Source: Streptomyces sp. MNU76 (GTDB lineage Bacteria; Actinomycetota; Actinomycetes; Streptomycetales; Streptomycetaceae). From it: a stretch of DNA of 64,000 bases. Both the position numbers and the translations under genes were made by a program. The notes beneath the pieces were generated by a model. That model was not told the origin of the DNA, did no database searches, and saw only the letters and a list, made by a program, of their open reading frames with translations. Shown here piece by piece: positions 7,449 to 16,176 of the stretch (position 1 is its first letter; each line of letters starts with the position of its first letter). The stretch covers positions 496,001 through 560,000 of the forward strand of contig NZ_JAJKLK010000006.1 of assembly GCF_020982545.1 (NCBI RefSeq). The letters run 5' to 3'.

Positions 7449-8962
7449 GAGGAGGTGCCCTCCCGCTTGTCGGAGGCGTATGCGTGGCGGTAGAGCGCCA
7501 GGGACGGCGCGTAGCGCCCGGACGGGTCGCGCAGGTGCAGATCGTCCAGGAGGGCGTACGCCCAGTTCCGGCCCAGCCTGCGGCTCCATTCGAAGGGCCC
7601 CAGCGGGTAGTTGACGCCCAGCCGCATCGCCGTGTCGATGTCCTCCTTGGTGGCCACGCCCTTGGCGACGGCGTCGTGCGCGAGGTCGATGATCCGTGCC
7701 ACCGTGCGGGCCACGATCATGCCGGGGGCGTCCCCGATGACGCTGACGTCCTTGCCGAGCGCCTGGAAGAGGCCGGTGGCCTCGGTGAGGGTCTGCGGTG
7801 AGGTGTCCTGGGAGGCGGAGAGCGCGATCCGGGTGGCTCTGCGGTAGTCGAGCGCCAGGTCGAAGTAGACGACGTCCCGGAACTCCACCGAGGTCTGCCC
7901 GTCGGCGAGGGCCAGCTGGCCGCCGCTCGGCAGGACGAGCCGGGTGCCGTGGTCCTCCTCGTCCTCACGGACGGGGATGCCCGCCTCCCGGATCAGGGTG
8001 AGCAGGTCGGAGGCGGGGCCGAGGTCGCCCTCGACGACGACGTACGCCGGCGCGGGCACCGGCTCGGCGGTGTGCGGCTCGGGGCGCTCGGCGCCGTCGG
8101 TGTGGTCGTACCAACCCTGTCCCGTCTTGCGGCCGAGCCGGCCGGACTCGACGAGCCGTCGCTGGGCGAGCGAGGGCGTGAAGCGCACGTCCTGGAAGAA
8201 CGCCTGCCAGACGGAGTGGGTGACGGACTCGTTGACGTCCTGCCCGATGAGGTCGGTCAGTTCGAAGGCGCCCATCCTGAAGCCGCCGCACTCCCGCAGG
8301 ATCGCGTCGATGGTGACGGGCTCGGCGGCCTGCGCCTCGTAGACCGCGAAGGCCTCCGCATAGAACGGCCGTGCGATGCGGTTCACGATGAAGCCGGGGG
8401 TGTCCGCGCAGGCGACCGGCGTCTTGCCCCAGACGCGCGCCAGCTCGTACGCGCGCGTGGCCGAGGTGACGTCGGTGGCGAACCCGGAGACGACCTCGAC
8501 GAGCGGCAGCAGCGGCGCGGGGTTGAAGAAGTGCAGGCCCACGAAGCGGCCCGGGTTGCGCAGGGCACCGCCGATGGCCGTGACGGACAGGGAGGAGGTG
8601 TTGGTGGCGAGCAGGCAGTCCTCGCCGACGATGTCCTCCAGGGCGCGCAACAGCTCCTGTTTGACGTCCAGCCGCTCCAGGACGGCCTCGACGACCAGGC
8701 CGCAGTCCGCGAGGTCGGCGAGGCTCTCGGCGGCGTGCAGCCGGGCGCGCGCGGAGTCCCGGTCCGCGCCCGTCATGCGGTCCTTCGCGACGAGCCGGTC
8801 GAGCCGGTCGCCGATAGCCTCGGCAGCCTCCCGGGCACGACCGGGGGCGGCGTCGAACAGACGTACGGGATGGCCGGCGACCAACGCGACCTGGGCGATG
8901 CCCTGGCCCATGGTGCCGGTGCCGACGACGGCCACGGGGCTGCTGAGGTCGAGTGCTGTCAT
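7445..8962 (-). CDS. 3-hydroxyacyl-CoA dehydrogenase, PaaH/PaaC type
   Basis: 505 residues, longer than single-domain enzymes of about 290 residues. It contains the NAD-binding domain (VVGTGTMGQGIAQVALVAG near the N-terminus), the C-terminal dehydrogenase domain, and a second partial domain with LGVNYPLGPFEW near the C-terminus. This duplicated form is typical of the phenylacetate-pathway 3-hydroxyadipyl-CoA dehydrogenase. It oxidises 3-hydroxyacyl-CoA to 3-oxoacyl-CoA. The ATG follows GGGAGGAT. Operonic with the downstream TetR gene and divergent from paaN. Confidence 0.88.
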   Translation of the reverse strand: MTALDLSSPVAVVGTGTMGQGIAQVALVAGHPVRLFDAAPGRAREAAEAIGDRLDRLVAKDRMTGADRDSARARLHAAESLADLADCGLVVEAVLERLDVKQELLRALEDIVGEDCLLATNTSSLSVTAIGGALRNPGRFVGLHFFNPAPLLPLVEVVSGFATDVTSATRAYELARVWGKTPVACADTPGFIVNRIARPFYAEAFAVYEAQAAEPVTIDAILRECGGFRMGAFELTDLIGQDVNESVTHSVWQAFFQDVRFTPSLAQRRLVESGRLGRKTGQGWYDHTDGAERPEPHTAEPVPAPAYVVVEGDLGPASDLLTLIREAGIPVREDEEDHGTRLVLPSGGQLALADGQTSVEFRDVVYFDLALDYRRATRIALSASQDTSPQTLTEATGLFQALGKDVSVIGDAPGMIVARTVARIIDLAHDAVAKGVATKEDIDTAMRLGVNYPLGPFEWSRRLGRNWAYALLDDLHLRDPSGRYAPSLALYRHAYASDKREGTSS

Positions 8963-8985
8963 GTGCGCGATCCTCCCGCACGGGG

Positions 8986-8994
8986 TTGTCCACA
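8986..8994 (+). other. DnaA-box-like 9-mer
   Basis: TTGTCCACA, the preferred Streptomyces DnaA box, standing alone in the divergent paa promoter. It may be fortuitous, but similar boxes recur in intergenic regions at 6185, 14233, 19032 and 54603-54804. Confidence 0.5.
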
Positions 8995-9018
8995 GATGCG
9001 GCGGACCCCCTTGTCCCG

Positions 9019-9032
9019 ACCGATCGTTCGGT
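9019..9032. promoter_or_regulatory. TetR-type operator in the paa divergent promoter
   Basis: ACCGATCGTTCGGT, palindromic at 12 of 14 positions, placed between the dehydrogenase-tetR operon (57 bp to its ATG) and paaN. It is the best candidate operator for the TetR protein encoded at 6858-7448. A 13/14 copy occurs in the bkd promoter at 6137-6150. Confidence 0.65.
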
Positions 9033-9163
9033 TACTCTAGCCGTGTCCGCCCGCCCGTCGCCCACCACCACCCTGCACGAGGCGCTTCGCGCCACCCCCC
9101 AAATTCATTCCTGCCCAGGTCAGAGCTCGATGAAGAGCCCCTGACGTGAGGAGTTGGTCAAGC

Positions 9164-10870
9164 ATGGCCGCCGAACCGTCCGCGCACGCCCTGATCGCCC
9201 AGCACCGGCCCACCCTCGACCAGGCCCTGGAAGCGATCCGCACCCGCGCGTACTGGTCGCCCCACCCCGAGCACCCCAAGGCGTACGGCGAGAACGGCAG
9301 CCTGGGCATGGCCGACGGCAAGGCCGCCTTCGACGCCCTCCTCGGCACCCGTCTCGACCTCGGCCAGCCCGGCACCGACGACTGGGTGGGCGGCGAGACC
9401 TCCCCGTACGGCATCGAGCTGGGCGTCACCTACCCGCACGCGGACGTGGACACGCTGCTGCCCGCCATGAAGGCCGGGCAGCGCGCGTGGCGCGACGCGG
9501 GCGCGGAGGCGCGCGCGGCGGTGTGCCTGGAGATCCTCAAGCGCATCAGCGACCGCACCCACGAGTTCGCCCACGCCGTCATGCACACCAGCGGCCAGGC
9601 GTTCATGATGGCGTTCCAGGCCGGCGGCCCGCACGCCCAGGACCGTGGCCTGGAGGCGGTGGCCTACGCGTACGCGGAGCAGGTCCGCACCCCCGACGAG
9701 GCGGCGTGGAGCAAGCCCCAGGGCAAGCGCGACCCGCTCGCGCTCACCAAGAGCTTCAAGCCCGTCCCGCGCGGAATCGCCCTGGTCATCGGCTGCAACA
9801 CCTTCCCCACGTGGAACGGCTACCCGGGCCTGTTCGCCTCCCTCGCCACCGGCAACGCGGTGCTCGTGAAGCCCCACCCGCGCGCGGTGCTGCCGCTCGC
9901 CCTCACGGTCCAGGTCGCCCGCGAGGTTCTCGCGGAGACCGGCTTCGACCCCAACCTGGTGGCGCTGGCCGCCGAACGCCCCGGCGAGGGCATCGCCAAG
10001 GACCTGGCGACCCGCCCCGAGATCCGCATCATCGACTACACCGGCTCGACGTCCTTCGGCGACTGGCTGGAGGCCAACGCCCGCCAGGCGGAGGTCTACA
10101 CGGAGAAGGCCGGCGTCAACACGGTGCTCGTCGAGTCCACCGCCGACTACAAGGGCATGCTCTCCAACCTGGCCTTCTCCCTCTCCCTGTACAGCGGCCA
10201 GATGTGCACCACCCCGCAGAACCTGCTCATCCCCCGCGACGGCATCAGCACCGACGAGGGCGCCAAGTCCTACGACGAGGTCGTCACCGATCTCGCCAAG
10301 TCCGTCGGCGGCCTGCTGGGCGACGACGCGCGCGCGAACGCGCTGCTCGGCGCGATCGTGAACCCCGACGTCAAGGCCCGCCTCGAAGCGGCCGCCTCCC
10401 TCGGCGAAGTCGCGCTCCCCTCCCGGGAGATCACCCACCCTGAGTTCCCGGACGCGGTCGTCAGGACGCCGGTGATCGTGAAGCTCGACGGCGCGCGGAA
10501 GTACTGGGAGCGCACCGACGACGAGGCCGCGTACCTGAGCGAGTGCTTCGGGCCGGTGTCGTTCGCCGTCGCGGTGGACTCGGCGGCGGACGGGATGGAC
10601 CTGCTGCGCCGGACCATCGCCGAGAAGGGCGCGATGACCGTCGGCGCGTACACGACCTCCGACGAGGTGGCCGAGGCCGTCGAGGAGGTCTGCCTGGAGG
10701 AGTGCGCGCAGCTGTCGCTGAACCTCACGGGAGGGGTCTACGTCAACCAGACCGCGGCGTTCTCCGACTTCCACGGATCCGGTGGCAATCCGGCGGCGAA
10801 CGCGGCCCTGTGCGACGGGGCGTTCGTCGCCAACCGGTTCCGGGTGGTCGAAGTGCGCCGTGAGGCGTAG
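9164..10870 (+). CDS. paaN: Phenylacetate degradation aldehyde dehydrogenase PaaN
   Basis: 568 residues, aldehyde dehydrogenase superfamily, of the PaaN type associated with the phenylacetate CoA-ester pathway. The nucleophile cysteine is in SGQMCTTPQNLL, and the cofactor-binding segment reads YTGSTSFGDWL. The N-terminal HRPTLDQALEAIRTRAYWSP stretch is characteristic of this group. The ATG at 9164 has GAGGAG about 11 nt upstream. Transcribed divergently from the 3-hydroxyacyl-CoA dehydrogenase and tetR genes, with a shared operator-like palindrome. The exact substrate in Streptomyces is not certain. Confidence 0.9.
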   Translation: MAAEPSAHALIAQHRPTLDQALEAIRTRAYWSPHPEHPKAYGENGSLGMADGKAAFDALLGTRLDLGQPGTDDWVGGETSPYGIELGVTYPHADVDTLLPAMKAGQRAWRDAGAEARAAVCLEILKRISDRTHEFAHAVMHTSGQAFMMAFQAGGPHAQDRGLEAVAYAYAEQVRTPDEAAWSKPQGKRDPLALTKSFKPVPRGIALVIGCNTFPTWNGYPGLFASLATGNAVLVKPHPRAVLPLALTVQVAREVLAETGFDPNLVALAAERPGEGIAKDLATRPEIRIIDYTGSTSFGDWLEANARQAEVYTEKAGVNTVLVESTADYKGMLSNLAFSLSLYSGQMCTTPQNLLIPRDGISTDEGAKSYDEVVTDLAKSVGGLLGDDARANALLGAIVNPDVKARLEAAASLGEVALPSREITHPEFPDAVVRTPVIVKLDGARKYWERTDDEAAYLSECFGPVSFAVAVDSAADGMDLLRRTIAEKGAMTVGAYTTSDEVAEAVEEVCLEECAQLSLNLTGGVYVNQTAAFSDFHGSGGNPAANAALCDGAFVANRFRVVEVRREA

Positions 10871-10893
10871 CGGATCACGCCACTGAGCGCCCC

Positions 10894-11868
10894 TCAGGGA
10901 GCGCCCGACCCCGCGCTCCAGTGGTACAGCGTCATCGCCACGCTCGTCGCCAGGTTGTAGCTGGAGACCTGGGGACGCATCGGGAGCGACAGCAAGTGGT
11001 CTGCTCGGGAGCGCAGTTCGGTGGAGAGACCGCTGCGCTCGGAGCCGAAGGCGAGAACGGCGTCGTCCGGGAGCTTCAGCCCCCGGATGTCGTCGCCCTC
11101 GGGGTCGAGCGCGAAGAGGGGGCCCGGGGGCAGTTCGGCCACGCTCAGGCGCTCGACGGCGGTCGCGAAGTGCAGGCCCGCCCCGCCGCGCACCACTGTG
11201 GGGTGCCAGGGGTCCATGGTGCCCGTGGTGACCACACCGGTCGCGCCGAAGCCGGCCGCCAGGCGGATCACGGCCCCCGCGTTGCCCAGGTTGCGCGGGT
11301 TGTCGAGGACGACGACCGGGGCGGTGCGCGGCATGTGGGCCAGCGCCGCCAGATGGGCCTCGCGCGCCGGGCGCGCGGCCAGGGCGGCGACGGCGGTGGG
11401 GTGCGGGCGCGCCACGAGGGTCCGATACGTCTCCTCCGGGACCTCCTGGAGGAGACCCGCGAGCCGGTCCCGTACGTCCGGGGCCAGGTCGTCGGCGAGG
11501 GCGAGCGCCCCCGCACGGTCGACGGTGACGGCCACCGGCACGTCGGCGCCGAAGCGCACGGCGTGCTTGAGGGCGTGAAAACCGTCGAGCAGGACGGCGG
11601 TGTCGACGAGACGACGCCAGGCCCGCACGGGGTCGCCGGCCGGAGAGGCGGGCGATGCGCCCGCCGAGGCGTCGGCGGGACGCGCGGATGAGCCGCTCGC
11701 CGGGTCCACAACGGATCCCACCACCGGTCCGGCCGTCGCTCCGCCCCCAGGCTCGCTCGCCGCTATGCCCTCGGGTTTGCCCGCCACTACGCCCTCAGGT
11801 TTGCCCGCCGCTTCGCTCGCAGGTCCGCCGGCCTCTTCGCCCCCTGGCGCGCTCACCGGATCGTTCAT
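10894..11868 (-). CDS. SpoU/TrmH-family RNA 2'-O-methyltransferase
   Basis: 324 residues. The C-terminal 250 carry the SPOUT signature motifs: LDNPRNLGNAGAVIRLAAGF (motif 1), FGSERSGLS (motif 2) and LPMRPQVSSYNLATSVA (motif 3, knot region binding AdoMet). The enzyme methylates rRNA or tRNA ribose; the target is unknown. The first 85 residues are Ala/Gly/Pro-rich with an octapeptide repeat (AGKPEGVV/AGKPEGIA) from a 24-bp tandem DNA repeat, and look disordered. The ATG overlaps the stop of the upstream HTTM gene as ATGA. Confidence 0.9.
   Translation of the reverse strand: MNDPVSAPGGEEAGGPASEAAGKPEGVVAGKPEGIAASEPGGGATAGPVVGSVVDPASGSSARPADASAGASPASPAGDPVRAWRRLVDTAVLLDGFHALKHAVRFGADVPVAVTVDRAGALALADDLAPDVRDRLAGLLQEVPEETYRTLVARPHPTAVAALAARPAREAHLAALAHMPRTAPVVVLDNPRNLGNAGAVIRLAAGFGATGVVTTGTMDPWHPTVVRGGAGLHFATAVERLSVAELPPGPLFALDPEGDDIRGLKLPDDAVLAFGSERSGLSTELRSRADHLLSLPMRPQVSSYNLATSVAMTLYHWSAGSGAP
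11762..11809. repeat. 24-bp tandem repeat, two copies
   Basis: Two adjacent 24-bp units (11762-11785 and 11786-11809) differing at three positions, inside the methyltransferase gene. They encode the repeated AGKPEG octapeptides. Such in-frame units could vary in copy number between strains. Confidence 0.75.
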
Positions 11869-13175
11869 GCGGTGAAGCCTACGGGGGGCTGCTCGGCCGT
11901 CTCCTTCTCCTGCTTCTCCTGGGGGAGCGGAGATTGCTCAGGGGCGCGCGGGCCCGGGATCGTCGGGTCGCCGCCCGGCGGCACACGGCGCAGGACGCGG
12001 TCACGCGCGCGGGCCACCAGGCCACCCAGGCGTTTAAGGAAGGGCGTCGGCAGGAAGACGGCGTCGGCGGCGATCATCGCGAGCGAGAAGAACGGCAGCC
12101 CCAGCACGACGGCGATCACGGCGTGCTCAGTCATCATGACCGCCAGCAGGACGTTCTTGACCCGCCTGTTGAAGAGCGTGAACGGGAAGGCGACCTGCAC
12201 GATCACCGTCCCGTACGTCACCAGCATCACCATCGTGCCGCTGGACGACATCAGGTCGGAGAGCGCGGCCCAGGGCGAGAAGTAGTCCAGGTGGAACGGG
12301 TAGTAGGCGGCCGTGCCGTCCTGCCAGCGCGAGCCCTGGATCTTGTACCAGCCGGCCGCCGCGTAGATCAGGCATGCCTCGGCCATGATCACGACCAGGG
12401 CGGCGTTGTGCGAGAGATTGCCGACGATGTCGAGCAGCGCACGCGGCTTGGTGTCCGATTCGACGCGCCCGGCGACCCACCACAGCCCGTGCACCGCCCA
12501 CAGACCCCAGAAGAAGGTGAGCCAGCCGCCCAGCAGGCCCCCGGGGATCAGGCCGCCGAACGTCGCCACCAGCAGCGCGAAACCGAGGACACACCAGAGA
12601 ACGGGCCCGACCAGATCCTCCTGCGCCCTGCCGTCGCGCTCCAGACGCTCGCGCGTGCGCCGTGCGCGCCGTGCGTCCAGCGACCAGACCTGGGCGCAGC
12701 GGACGAAGACGAGGTAGATCGCCATGAGGTGGATGACGTTGTCGCCGCCGTCCCCCATGAAGACGCTGCGGTTCTGCAGCGAGAGCACGCCCACCATGAA
12801 CAGGACGCTCACGGCGCGGGTGCGCCAGCCGAGCAGCAGCAGGAAGGTCGACAGGACGGCGAGGGCGTAGACGATCTCGAACCACACCATGCTGTCGGAC
12901 CACATCAGCGCCGTGAAGGCGTTGTTGTCCGCGATCAGCCGCTGGGCCAGCTCGAAGCTCCAGGGCCCGTCGGGGCCGTACAGCTCGCGCCGGTGCGGGA
13001 ACTCGCGCAGCAGGAACAGCAGCCAGGTCGCCGAGAAGCCGATCCGGATGATCGCGCTCTGGTACGGGCCCAGCGCGCGATCGGTGACACGGGTGATGCC
13101 GTTGCCGATCGCGGCGACGAGGCGTCCCACGGGGCTCACCGGCGGAACCGGGTGGGGCGGGCTCATGGAGCTCAT
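11865..13175 (-). CDS. HTTM-domain integral membrane protein
   Basis: 436 residues with about eight hydrophobic segments, matching the HTTM family (four-plus TM segments related to vitamin K-dependent gamma-carboxylase). Conserved features include GPYQSAIIRIGFSATWLLFL near the N-terminus, WSFELAQRL, and YPFHLDYFSPW in the loop. The function in actinobacteria is unknown. The start at 13175 gives an ATGA overlap with the upstream DUF5819 gene, and its stop overlaps the methyltransferase start, so the three genes are a coupled operon. HTTM and DUF5819 genes usually travel together. Confidence 0.88.
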   Translation of the reverse strand: MSSMSPPHPVPPVSPVGRLVAAIGNGITRVTDRALGPYQSAIIRIGFSATWLLFLLREFPHRRELYGPDGPWSFELAQRLIADNNAFTALMWSDSMVWFEIVYALAVLSTFLLLLGWRTRAVSVLFMVGVLSLQNRSVFMGDGGDNVIHLMAIYLVFVRCAQVWSLDARRARRTRERLERDGRAQEDLVGPVLWCVLGFALLVATFGGLIPGGLLGGWLTFFWGLWAVHGLWWVAGRVESDTKPRALLDIVGNLSHNAALVVIMAEACLIYAAAGWYKIQGSRWQDGTAAYYPFHLDYFSPWAALSDLMSSSGTMVMLVTYGTVIVQVAFPFTLFNRRVKNVLLAVMMTEHAVIAVVLGLPFFSLAMIAADAVFLPTPFLKRLGGLVARARDRVLRRVPPGGDPTIPGPRAPEQSPLPQEKQEKETAEQPPVGFTA

Positions 13176-14101
13176 CCGGCGCTCGCCTCCGTCCGACCGG
13201 TGACGGCACGGTCGGCACCGGCCGCGTCGGCGGCGGCGTCCGTCCGGTCGTCGCCGGTCACCGACCACCAGGGCAGCTCGCGGACGACGGGCTTGTCGGA
13301 CACCTTTTCCTCGCTCCACTCGGGCGGCTGCACATTGGTGGTACGGGACCGGAGCTGGATGCGCTCGATCTCTCCGCCGGGACCGCCGGCCTGCTCACGG
13401 TCGAGGCGCATCACGACGATGCGACGCACATAGCGCTCGGACAGATCACCGCGCGACGAGGTGGCGCGGTGCTCGCCGTCATGCGTGGCGGTGTAGAAGT
13501 CCCAGGCACGGCGCAGTTCGTTCTGCTGGGTGTGGCTGGGCACCGGATTGTGGTCGATCGCGGCGCCGTCCAGCGCCGACAGGTCGTACCAGCCGGTGGT
13601 CCGCACCTCACCGTCGGCCGTGCGGACCTCGGCGCGCGCCTGCACCGCGATGTTCTGTTGCAGCGGGTTCGGCGCGAACAGCTTCCAGTTCTGCTCGAAC
13701 TCCGGGTAGACCCATTCGTCGACTGCCCGGCCATGCTGCTTCGTCAGTGTGTTCGAGGGGGCTATGTGCAGGAACACCAGCCCGAGATGCGCGCAGGTCG
13801 CCACCGCCACGATCGCGAGCACCAGCGCCACGGCGATCTGGTACGGCAGGGTCAGCGCGGCGATACCGGAGGCCGGCTGCGCCGGCTCTGCTATCCGCTC
13901 CGGCCGCGAGGGGGAGGACGCCTCCGACGGCGACCCCACGAGCGGCTCCGAGGACTCGGACGGGTGCGGCGCCCGCGTCGCTGCCTCACGGGGCGGCTGG
14001 CTCTTCGGACCCTTCGGCGGCGTATCGCGCACGGAGGCCGCGTCGTCCTCGGGCTCGTCCGGCACTCGCCGGGCGTTCGAGTCCTCGTCGTTCGCGTCCA
14101 T
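13172..14101 (-). CDS. DUF5819-family membrane protein
   Basis: 309 residues. An acidic/Pro/Ser-rich cytoplasmic N-terminus of about 85 residues is followed by one TM segment (YQIAVALVLAIVAVATCAHL) and an extracytoplasmic domain containing VYPEFEQNWKLFAPNP, typical of DUF5819. Its pairing with the HTTM protein suggests a joint, unknown envelope role. The ATG at 14101 has GGGGAG about 10 nt upstream; a GTG eight codons earlier is an alternative start. Confidence 0.82.
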   Translation of the reverse strand: MDANDEDSNARRVPDEPEDDAASVRDTPPKGPKSQPPREAATRAPHPSESSEPLVGSPSEASSPSRPERIAEPAQPASGIAALTLPYQIAVALVLAIVAVATCAHLGLVFLHIAPSNTLTKQHGRAVDEWVYPEFEQNWKLFAPNPLQQNIAVQARAEVRTADGEVRTTGWYDLSALDGAAIDHNPVPSHTQQNELRRAWDFYTATHDGEHRATSSRGDLSERYVRRIVVMRLDREQAGGPGGEIERIQLRSRTTNVQPPEWSEEKVSDKPVVRELPWWSVTGDDRTDAAADAAGADRAVTGRTEASAG

Positions 14102-14232
14102 TGCGCCCAGCTCCCCGATTTCCACTACCCGGTCGACTTCCCCACCGGAACTTACTCAGCCGCGTTCCTCCGGCACAGCCCCGATGGCCACAGCAGTCAC
14201 ATCGTCACACCGCTCACACGGCACCCCTGAGG

Positions 14233-14241
14233 TTATCCACA
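14233..14241 (+). other. DnaA-box-like 9-mer
   Basis: TTATCCACA (E. coli-type consensus DnaA box) in the 326-bp intergenic region between the DUF5819 and acyl-CoA dehydrogenase genes. Apart from this and the KstR-like palindrome I see nothing else in the gap. Confidence 0.5.
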
Positions 14242-14372
14242 GCGGGGGACACCTTACGGCGCGGCGTGGTCCGCTTCTCTCCCGAAAACCGCTGCGCCCG
14301 CGCTGCCGACCGTCGGACCAGGCGTTCGTCACCCGGCCGTCGCCCGGGCGCCGCCACACCATTCCCTTCTTC

Positions 14373-14386
14373 TAGAACCTGTTCTA
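14373..14386. promoter_or_regulatory. KstR-like operator
   Basis: TAGAACCTGTTCTA fits the actinobacterial KstR consensus TNNAACNNGTTNNA at every fixed position and has 6-bp palindromic arms. It lies 41 bp upstream of the acyl-CoA dehydrogenase GTG. KstR is a TetR-family repressor of sterol and acyl-CoA catabolic genes in mycobacteria and rhodococci. No kstR gene is in the window. Confidence 0.65.
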
Positions 14387-14427
14387 TCTTGACGCCCCGT
14401 CATCGGCGACACGGAAGGGGCGGGACC

Positions 14428-15654
14428 GTGGACTTCACGTTCACCGAGGAGCAGCAGGCGGCGGCCGAGGCGGCGAGGGCGGTGTTCGCCGGGGTCGCGC
14501 CGGACGGAGTGCCCAGCCCGTCGCTCGTGCCGGGGGCGGTCGCCGACGACTTCGACCGGGCCCTGTGGACGAAGCTCGCCGACGCGGACCTGCTCAGCCT
14601 GTTGCTCGATCCCGCGTACGGAGGGTCGGGGCTCGATCCGATCGCCCTCTGCCTGGTGCTGCGCGAGTCGTCGAAGGTGCTGGCCAGGGTCCCTCTGCTG
14701 GAGAGCAGCGCGGCCGCCGTGGCCGTGCATGCCCACGGCGACGAGGAGCTGAAGGCGGAATTGCTCGCGCGCGTCGGCCGGGGGGAGGTCGTCCTGACCG
14801 TCGCCGCGCACGGCCGCACCGGACACGATCCGGCCGAGCTCGCCGTGACCGCCCGCCGGGACGAAGGCGGCGCCTGGGTCCTGGACGGCACACAGACGGC
14901 GGTGCCCTGGGCCCACAACGCGGACTTCATCGTCGTCCCCGCGACGGTCGCACCGACGTCGGTGGCCCCCGGCGCCTCCGCCGAGCGAGCCGACGGGGCA
15001 GCCGAGGCCGGGGCCGCCGAGCAGGACCCGGTCGCCGCCGAAGACGGCCGGGCAGTGCTCGCCCTCGTCCCCAGCCTCCACGCAGGGGTGACGCTCGCCG
15101 AGCAGATCTCCACCACCGGCGAACGGCTCGCGGAACTGCGACTGGATTCGACGCGGATCGCCGACCGCAACGTCCTCGATGCGGAAGGCGCGTGGGAACG
15201 GCTACGGGAGCTGCTGGCCACCGGCACCTGCGCACTGGCGCTCGGCCTGGGTGAGGGTGTCCTCGGCATGACCAGCGACTACGCCGGCAAACGCGAACAG
15301 TTCGGCTTCCCGATCGCCTCGTTCCAGGCCGTCGCCGTCCAGGCCGCCGACCGCTTCATCGACCTGCGCGCGATGGAGGCGACGCTGTGGCAGGCCGCCT
15401 GGCGCATCACCTCCGGCGCGGCAGGTGCGCTGCCCGCCTCCGGAGATGTGGCCGTGGCCAAGATCTGGGCCTCGGAAGGAGTACGGCGGGTCGTGCAGAC
15501 CGCGCAGCATCTGCACGGGGGCTTCGGCGCCGACGTCGACTATCCCCTGCACCGCTACCACGCCTGGGCCAAGCATCTCGAACTGTCGCTCGGTCCTGCG
15601 GCGGCCCACGAGGAGGCCCTCGGGGACCTGCTGGCGGCACACCCCCTCGGCTGA
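14428..15654 (+). CDS. Acyl-CoA dehydrogenase family protein
   Basis: 408 residues with the acyl-CoA dehydrogenase fold: N-terminal helical domain (FTEEQQAAAEAARAVF), central beta domain, and C-terminal helical domain with GKREQFGFPIASFQAV and QHLHGGFGADVDYPLHRYH. It resembles the FadE28/FadE29-type subunits of heteromeric sterol side-chain dehydrogenases rather than a short-chain fatty acid enzyme; which subunit type it is cannot be settled here. GTG start with GGAAGGGG upstream. The KstR-like operator supports a role in sterol or branched acyl-CoA catabolism, although no other gene of that pathway is adjacent. Confidence 0.85.
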   Translation: MDFTFTEEQQAAAEAARAVFAGVAPDGVPSPSLVPGAVADDFDRALWTKLADADLLSLLLDPAYGGSGLDPIALCLVLRESSKVLARVPLLESSAAAVAVHAHGDEELKAELLARVGRGEVVLTVAAHGRTGHDPAELAVTARRDEGGAWVLDGTQTAVPWAHNADFIVVPATVAPTSVAPGASAERADGAAEAGAAEQDPVAAEDGRAVLALVPSLHAGVTLAEQISTTGERLAELRLDSTRIADRNVLDAEGAWERLRELLATGTCALALGLGEGVLGMTSDYAGKREQFGFPIASFQAVAVQAADRFIDLRAMEATLWQAAWRITSGAAGALPASGDVAVAKIWASEGVRRVVQTAQHLHGGFGADVDYPLHRYHAWAKHLELSLGPAAAHEEALGDLLAAHPLG

Positions 15655-15730
15655 GCACCACGCACGCCTCGACGCGGGGCGCGCCCGTCCGATCCGTTCG
15701 TCCTCCGCGCGCCCCGAACCGCCACGTCCC

Positions 15731-16078
15731 CTAGAGAACGAAGCCCGCCCCGCCCTTGTCATCCACCACGGGACGACCGGCGGCAGCCCAGACCTGCATG
15801 CCGCCGTCGACGTTCACGGCGTCGATGCCCTGCTGGACGAGATAGTTGGTGACCTGCGCCGAACGTCCGCCCGAGCGGCAGATCACATGGACCCTGCCGT
15901 CCTGCGGCGCCGCCTCGGTGAGCTCGCCGTAGCGCGCCACGAACTCACTGATGGGAATGTGCAGCGCCCCTTCGGCATGACCCGCCTGCCACTCGTCGTC
16001 CTCCCGGACGTCCAGCAGGAAGTCGTCGTCCTTGAGGTCTGTGACCTCGACCGTGGGCACACCCGCTCCGAAATGCAT
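15731..16078 (-). CDS. Single-domain rhodanese-like sulfurtransferase
   Basis: 115 residues. DVREDDEWQAGHAEGALHIP and the active-site loop CRSGGRS, with an intact catalytic cysteine, identify a single rhodanese domain. Probably a small cytoplasmic sulfur carrier or thiosulfate sulfurtransferase. Convergent with the acyl-CoA dehydrogenase gene, 76 bp away. Partner unknown. Confidence 0.9.
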   Translation of the reverse strand: MHFGAGVPTVEVTDLKDDDFLLDVREDDEWQAGHAEGALHIPISEFVARYGELTEAAPQDGRVHVICRSGGRSAQVTNYLVQQGIDAVNVDGGMQVWAAAGRPVVDDKGGAGFVL

Positions 16079-16176
16079 GCGTCCGACGCTACCCGACCGA
16101 ACGGCCGCCGTCCGAAGCCGTCGGCAACCGCGCGGACCAGCGGACCGACTCAGCAGCCCAAGCCGCCTCAGCCGCT

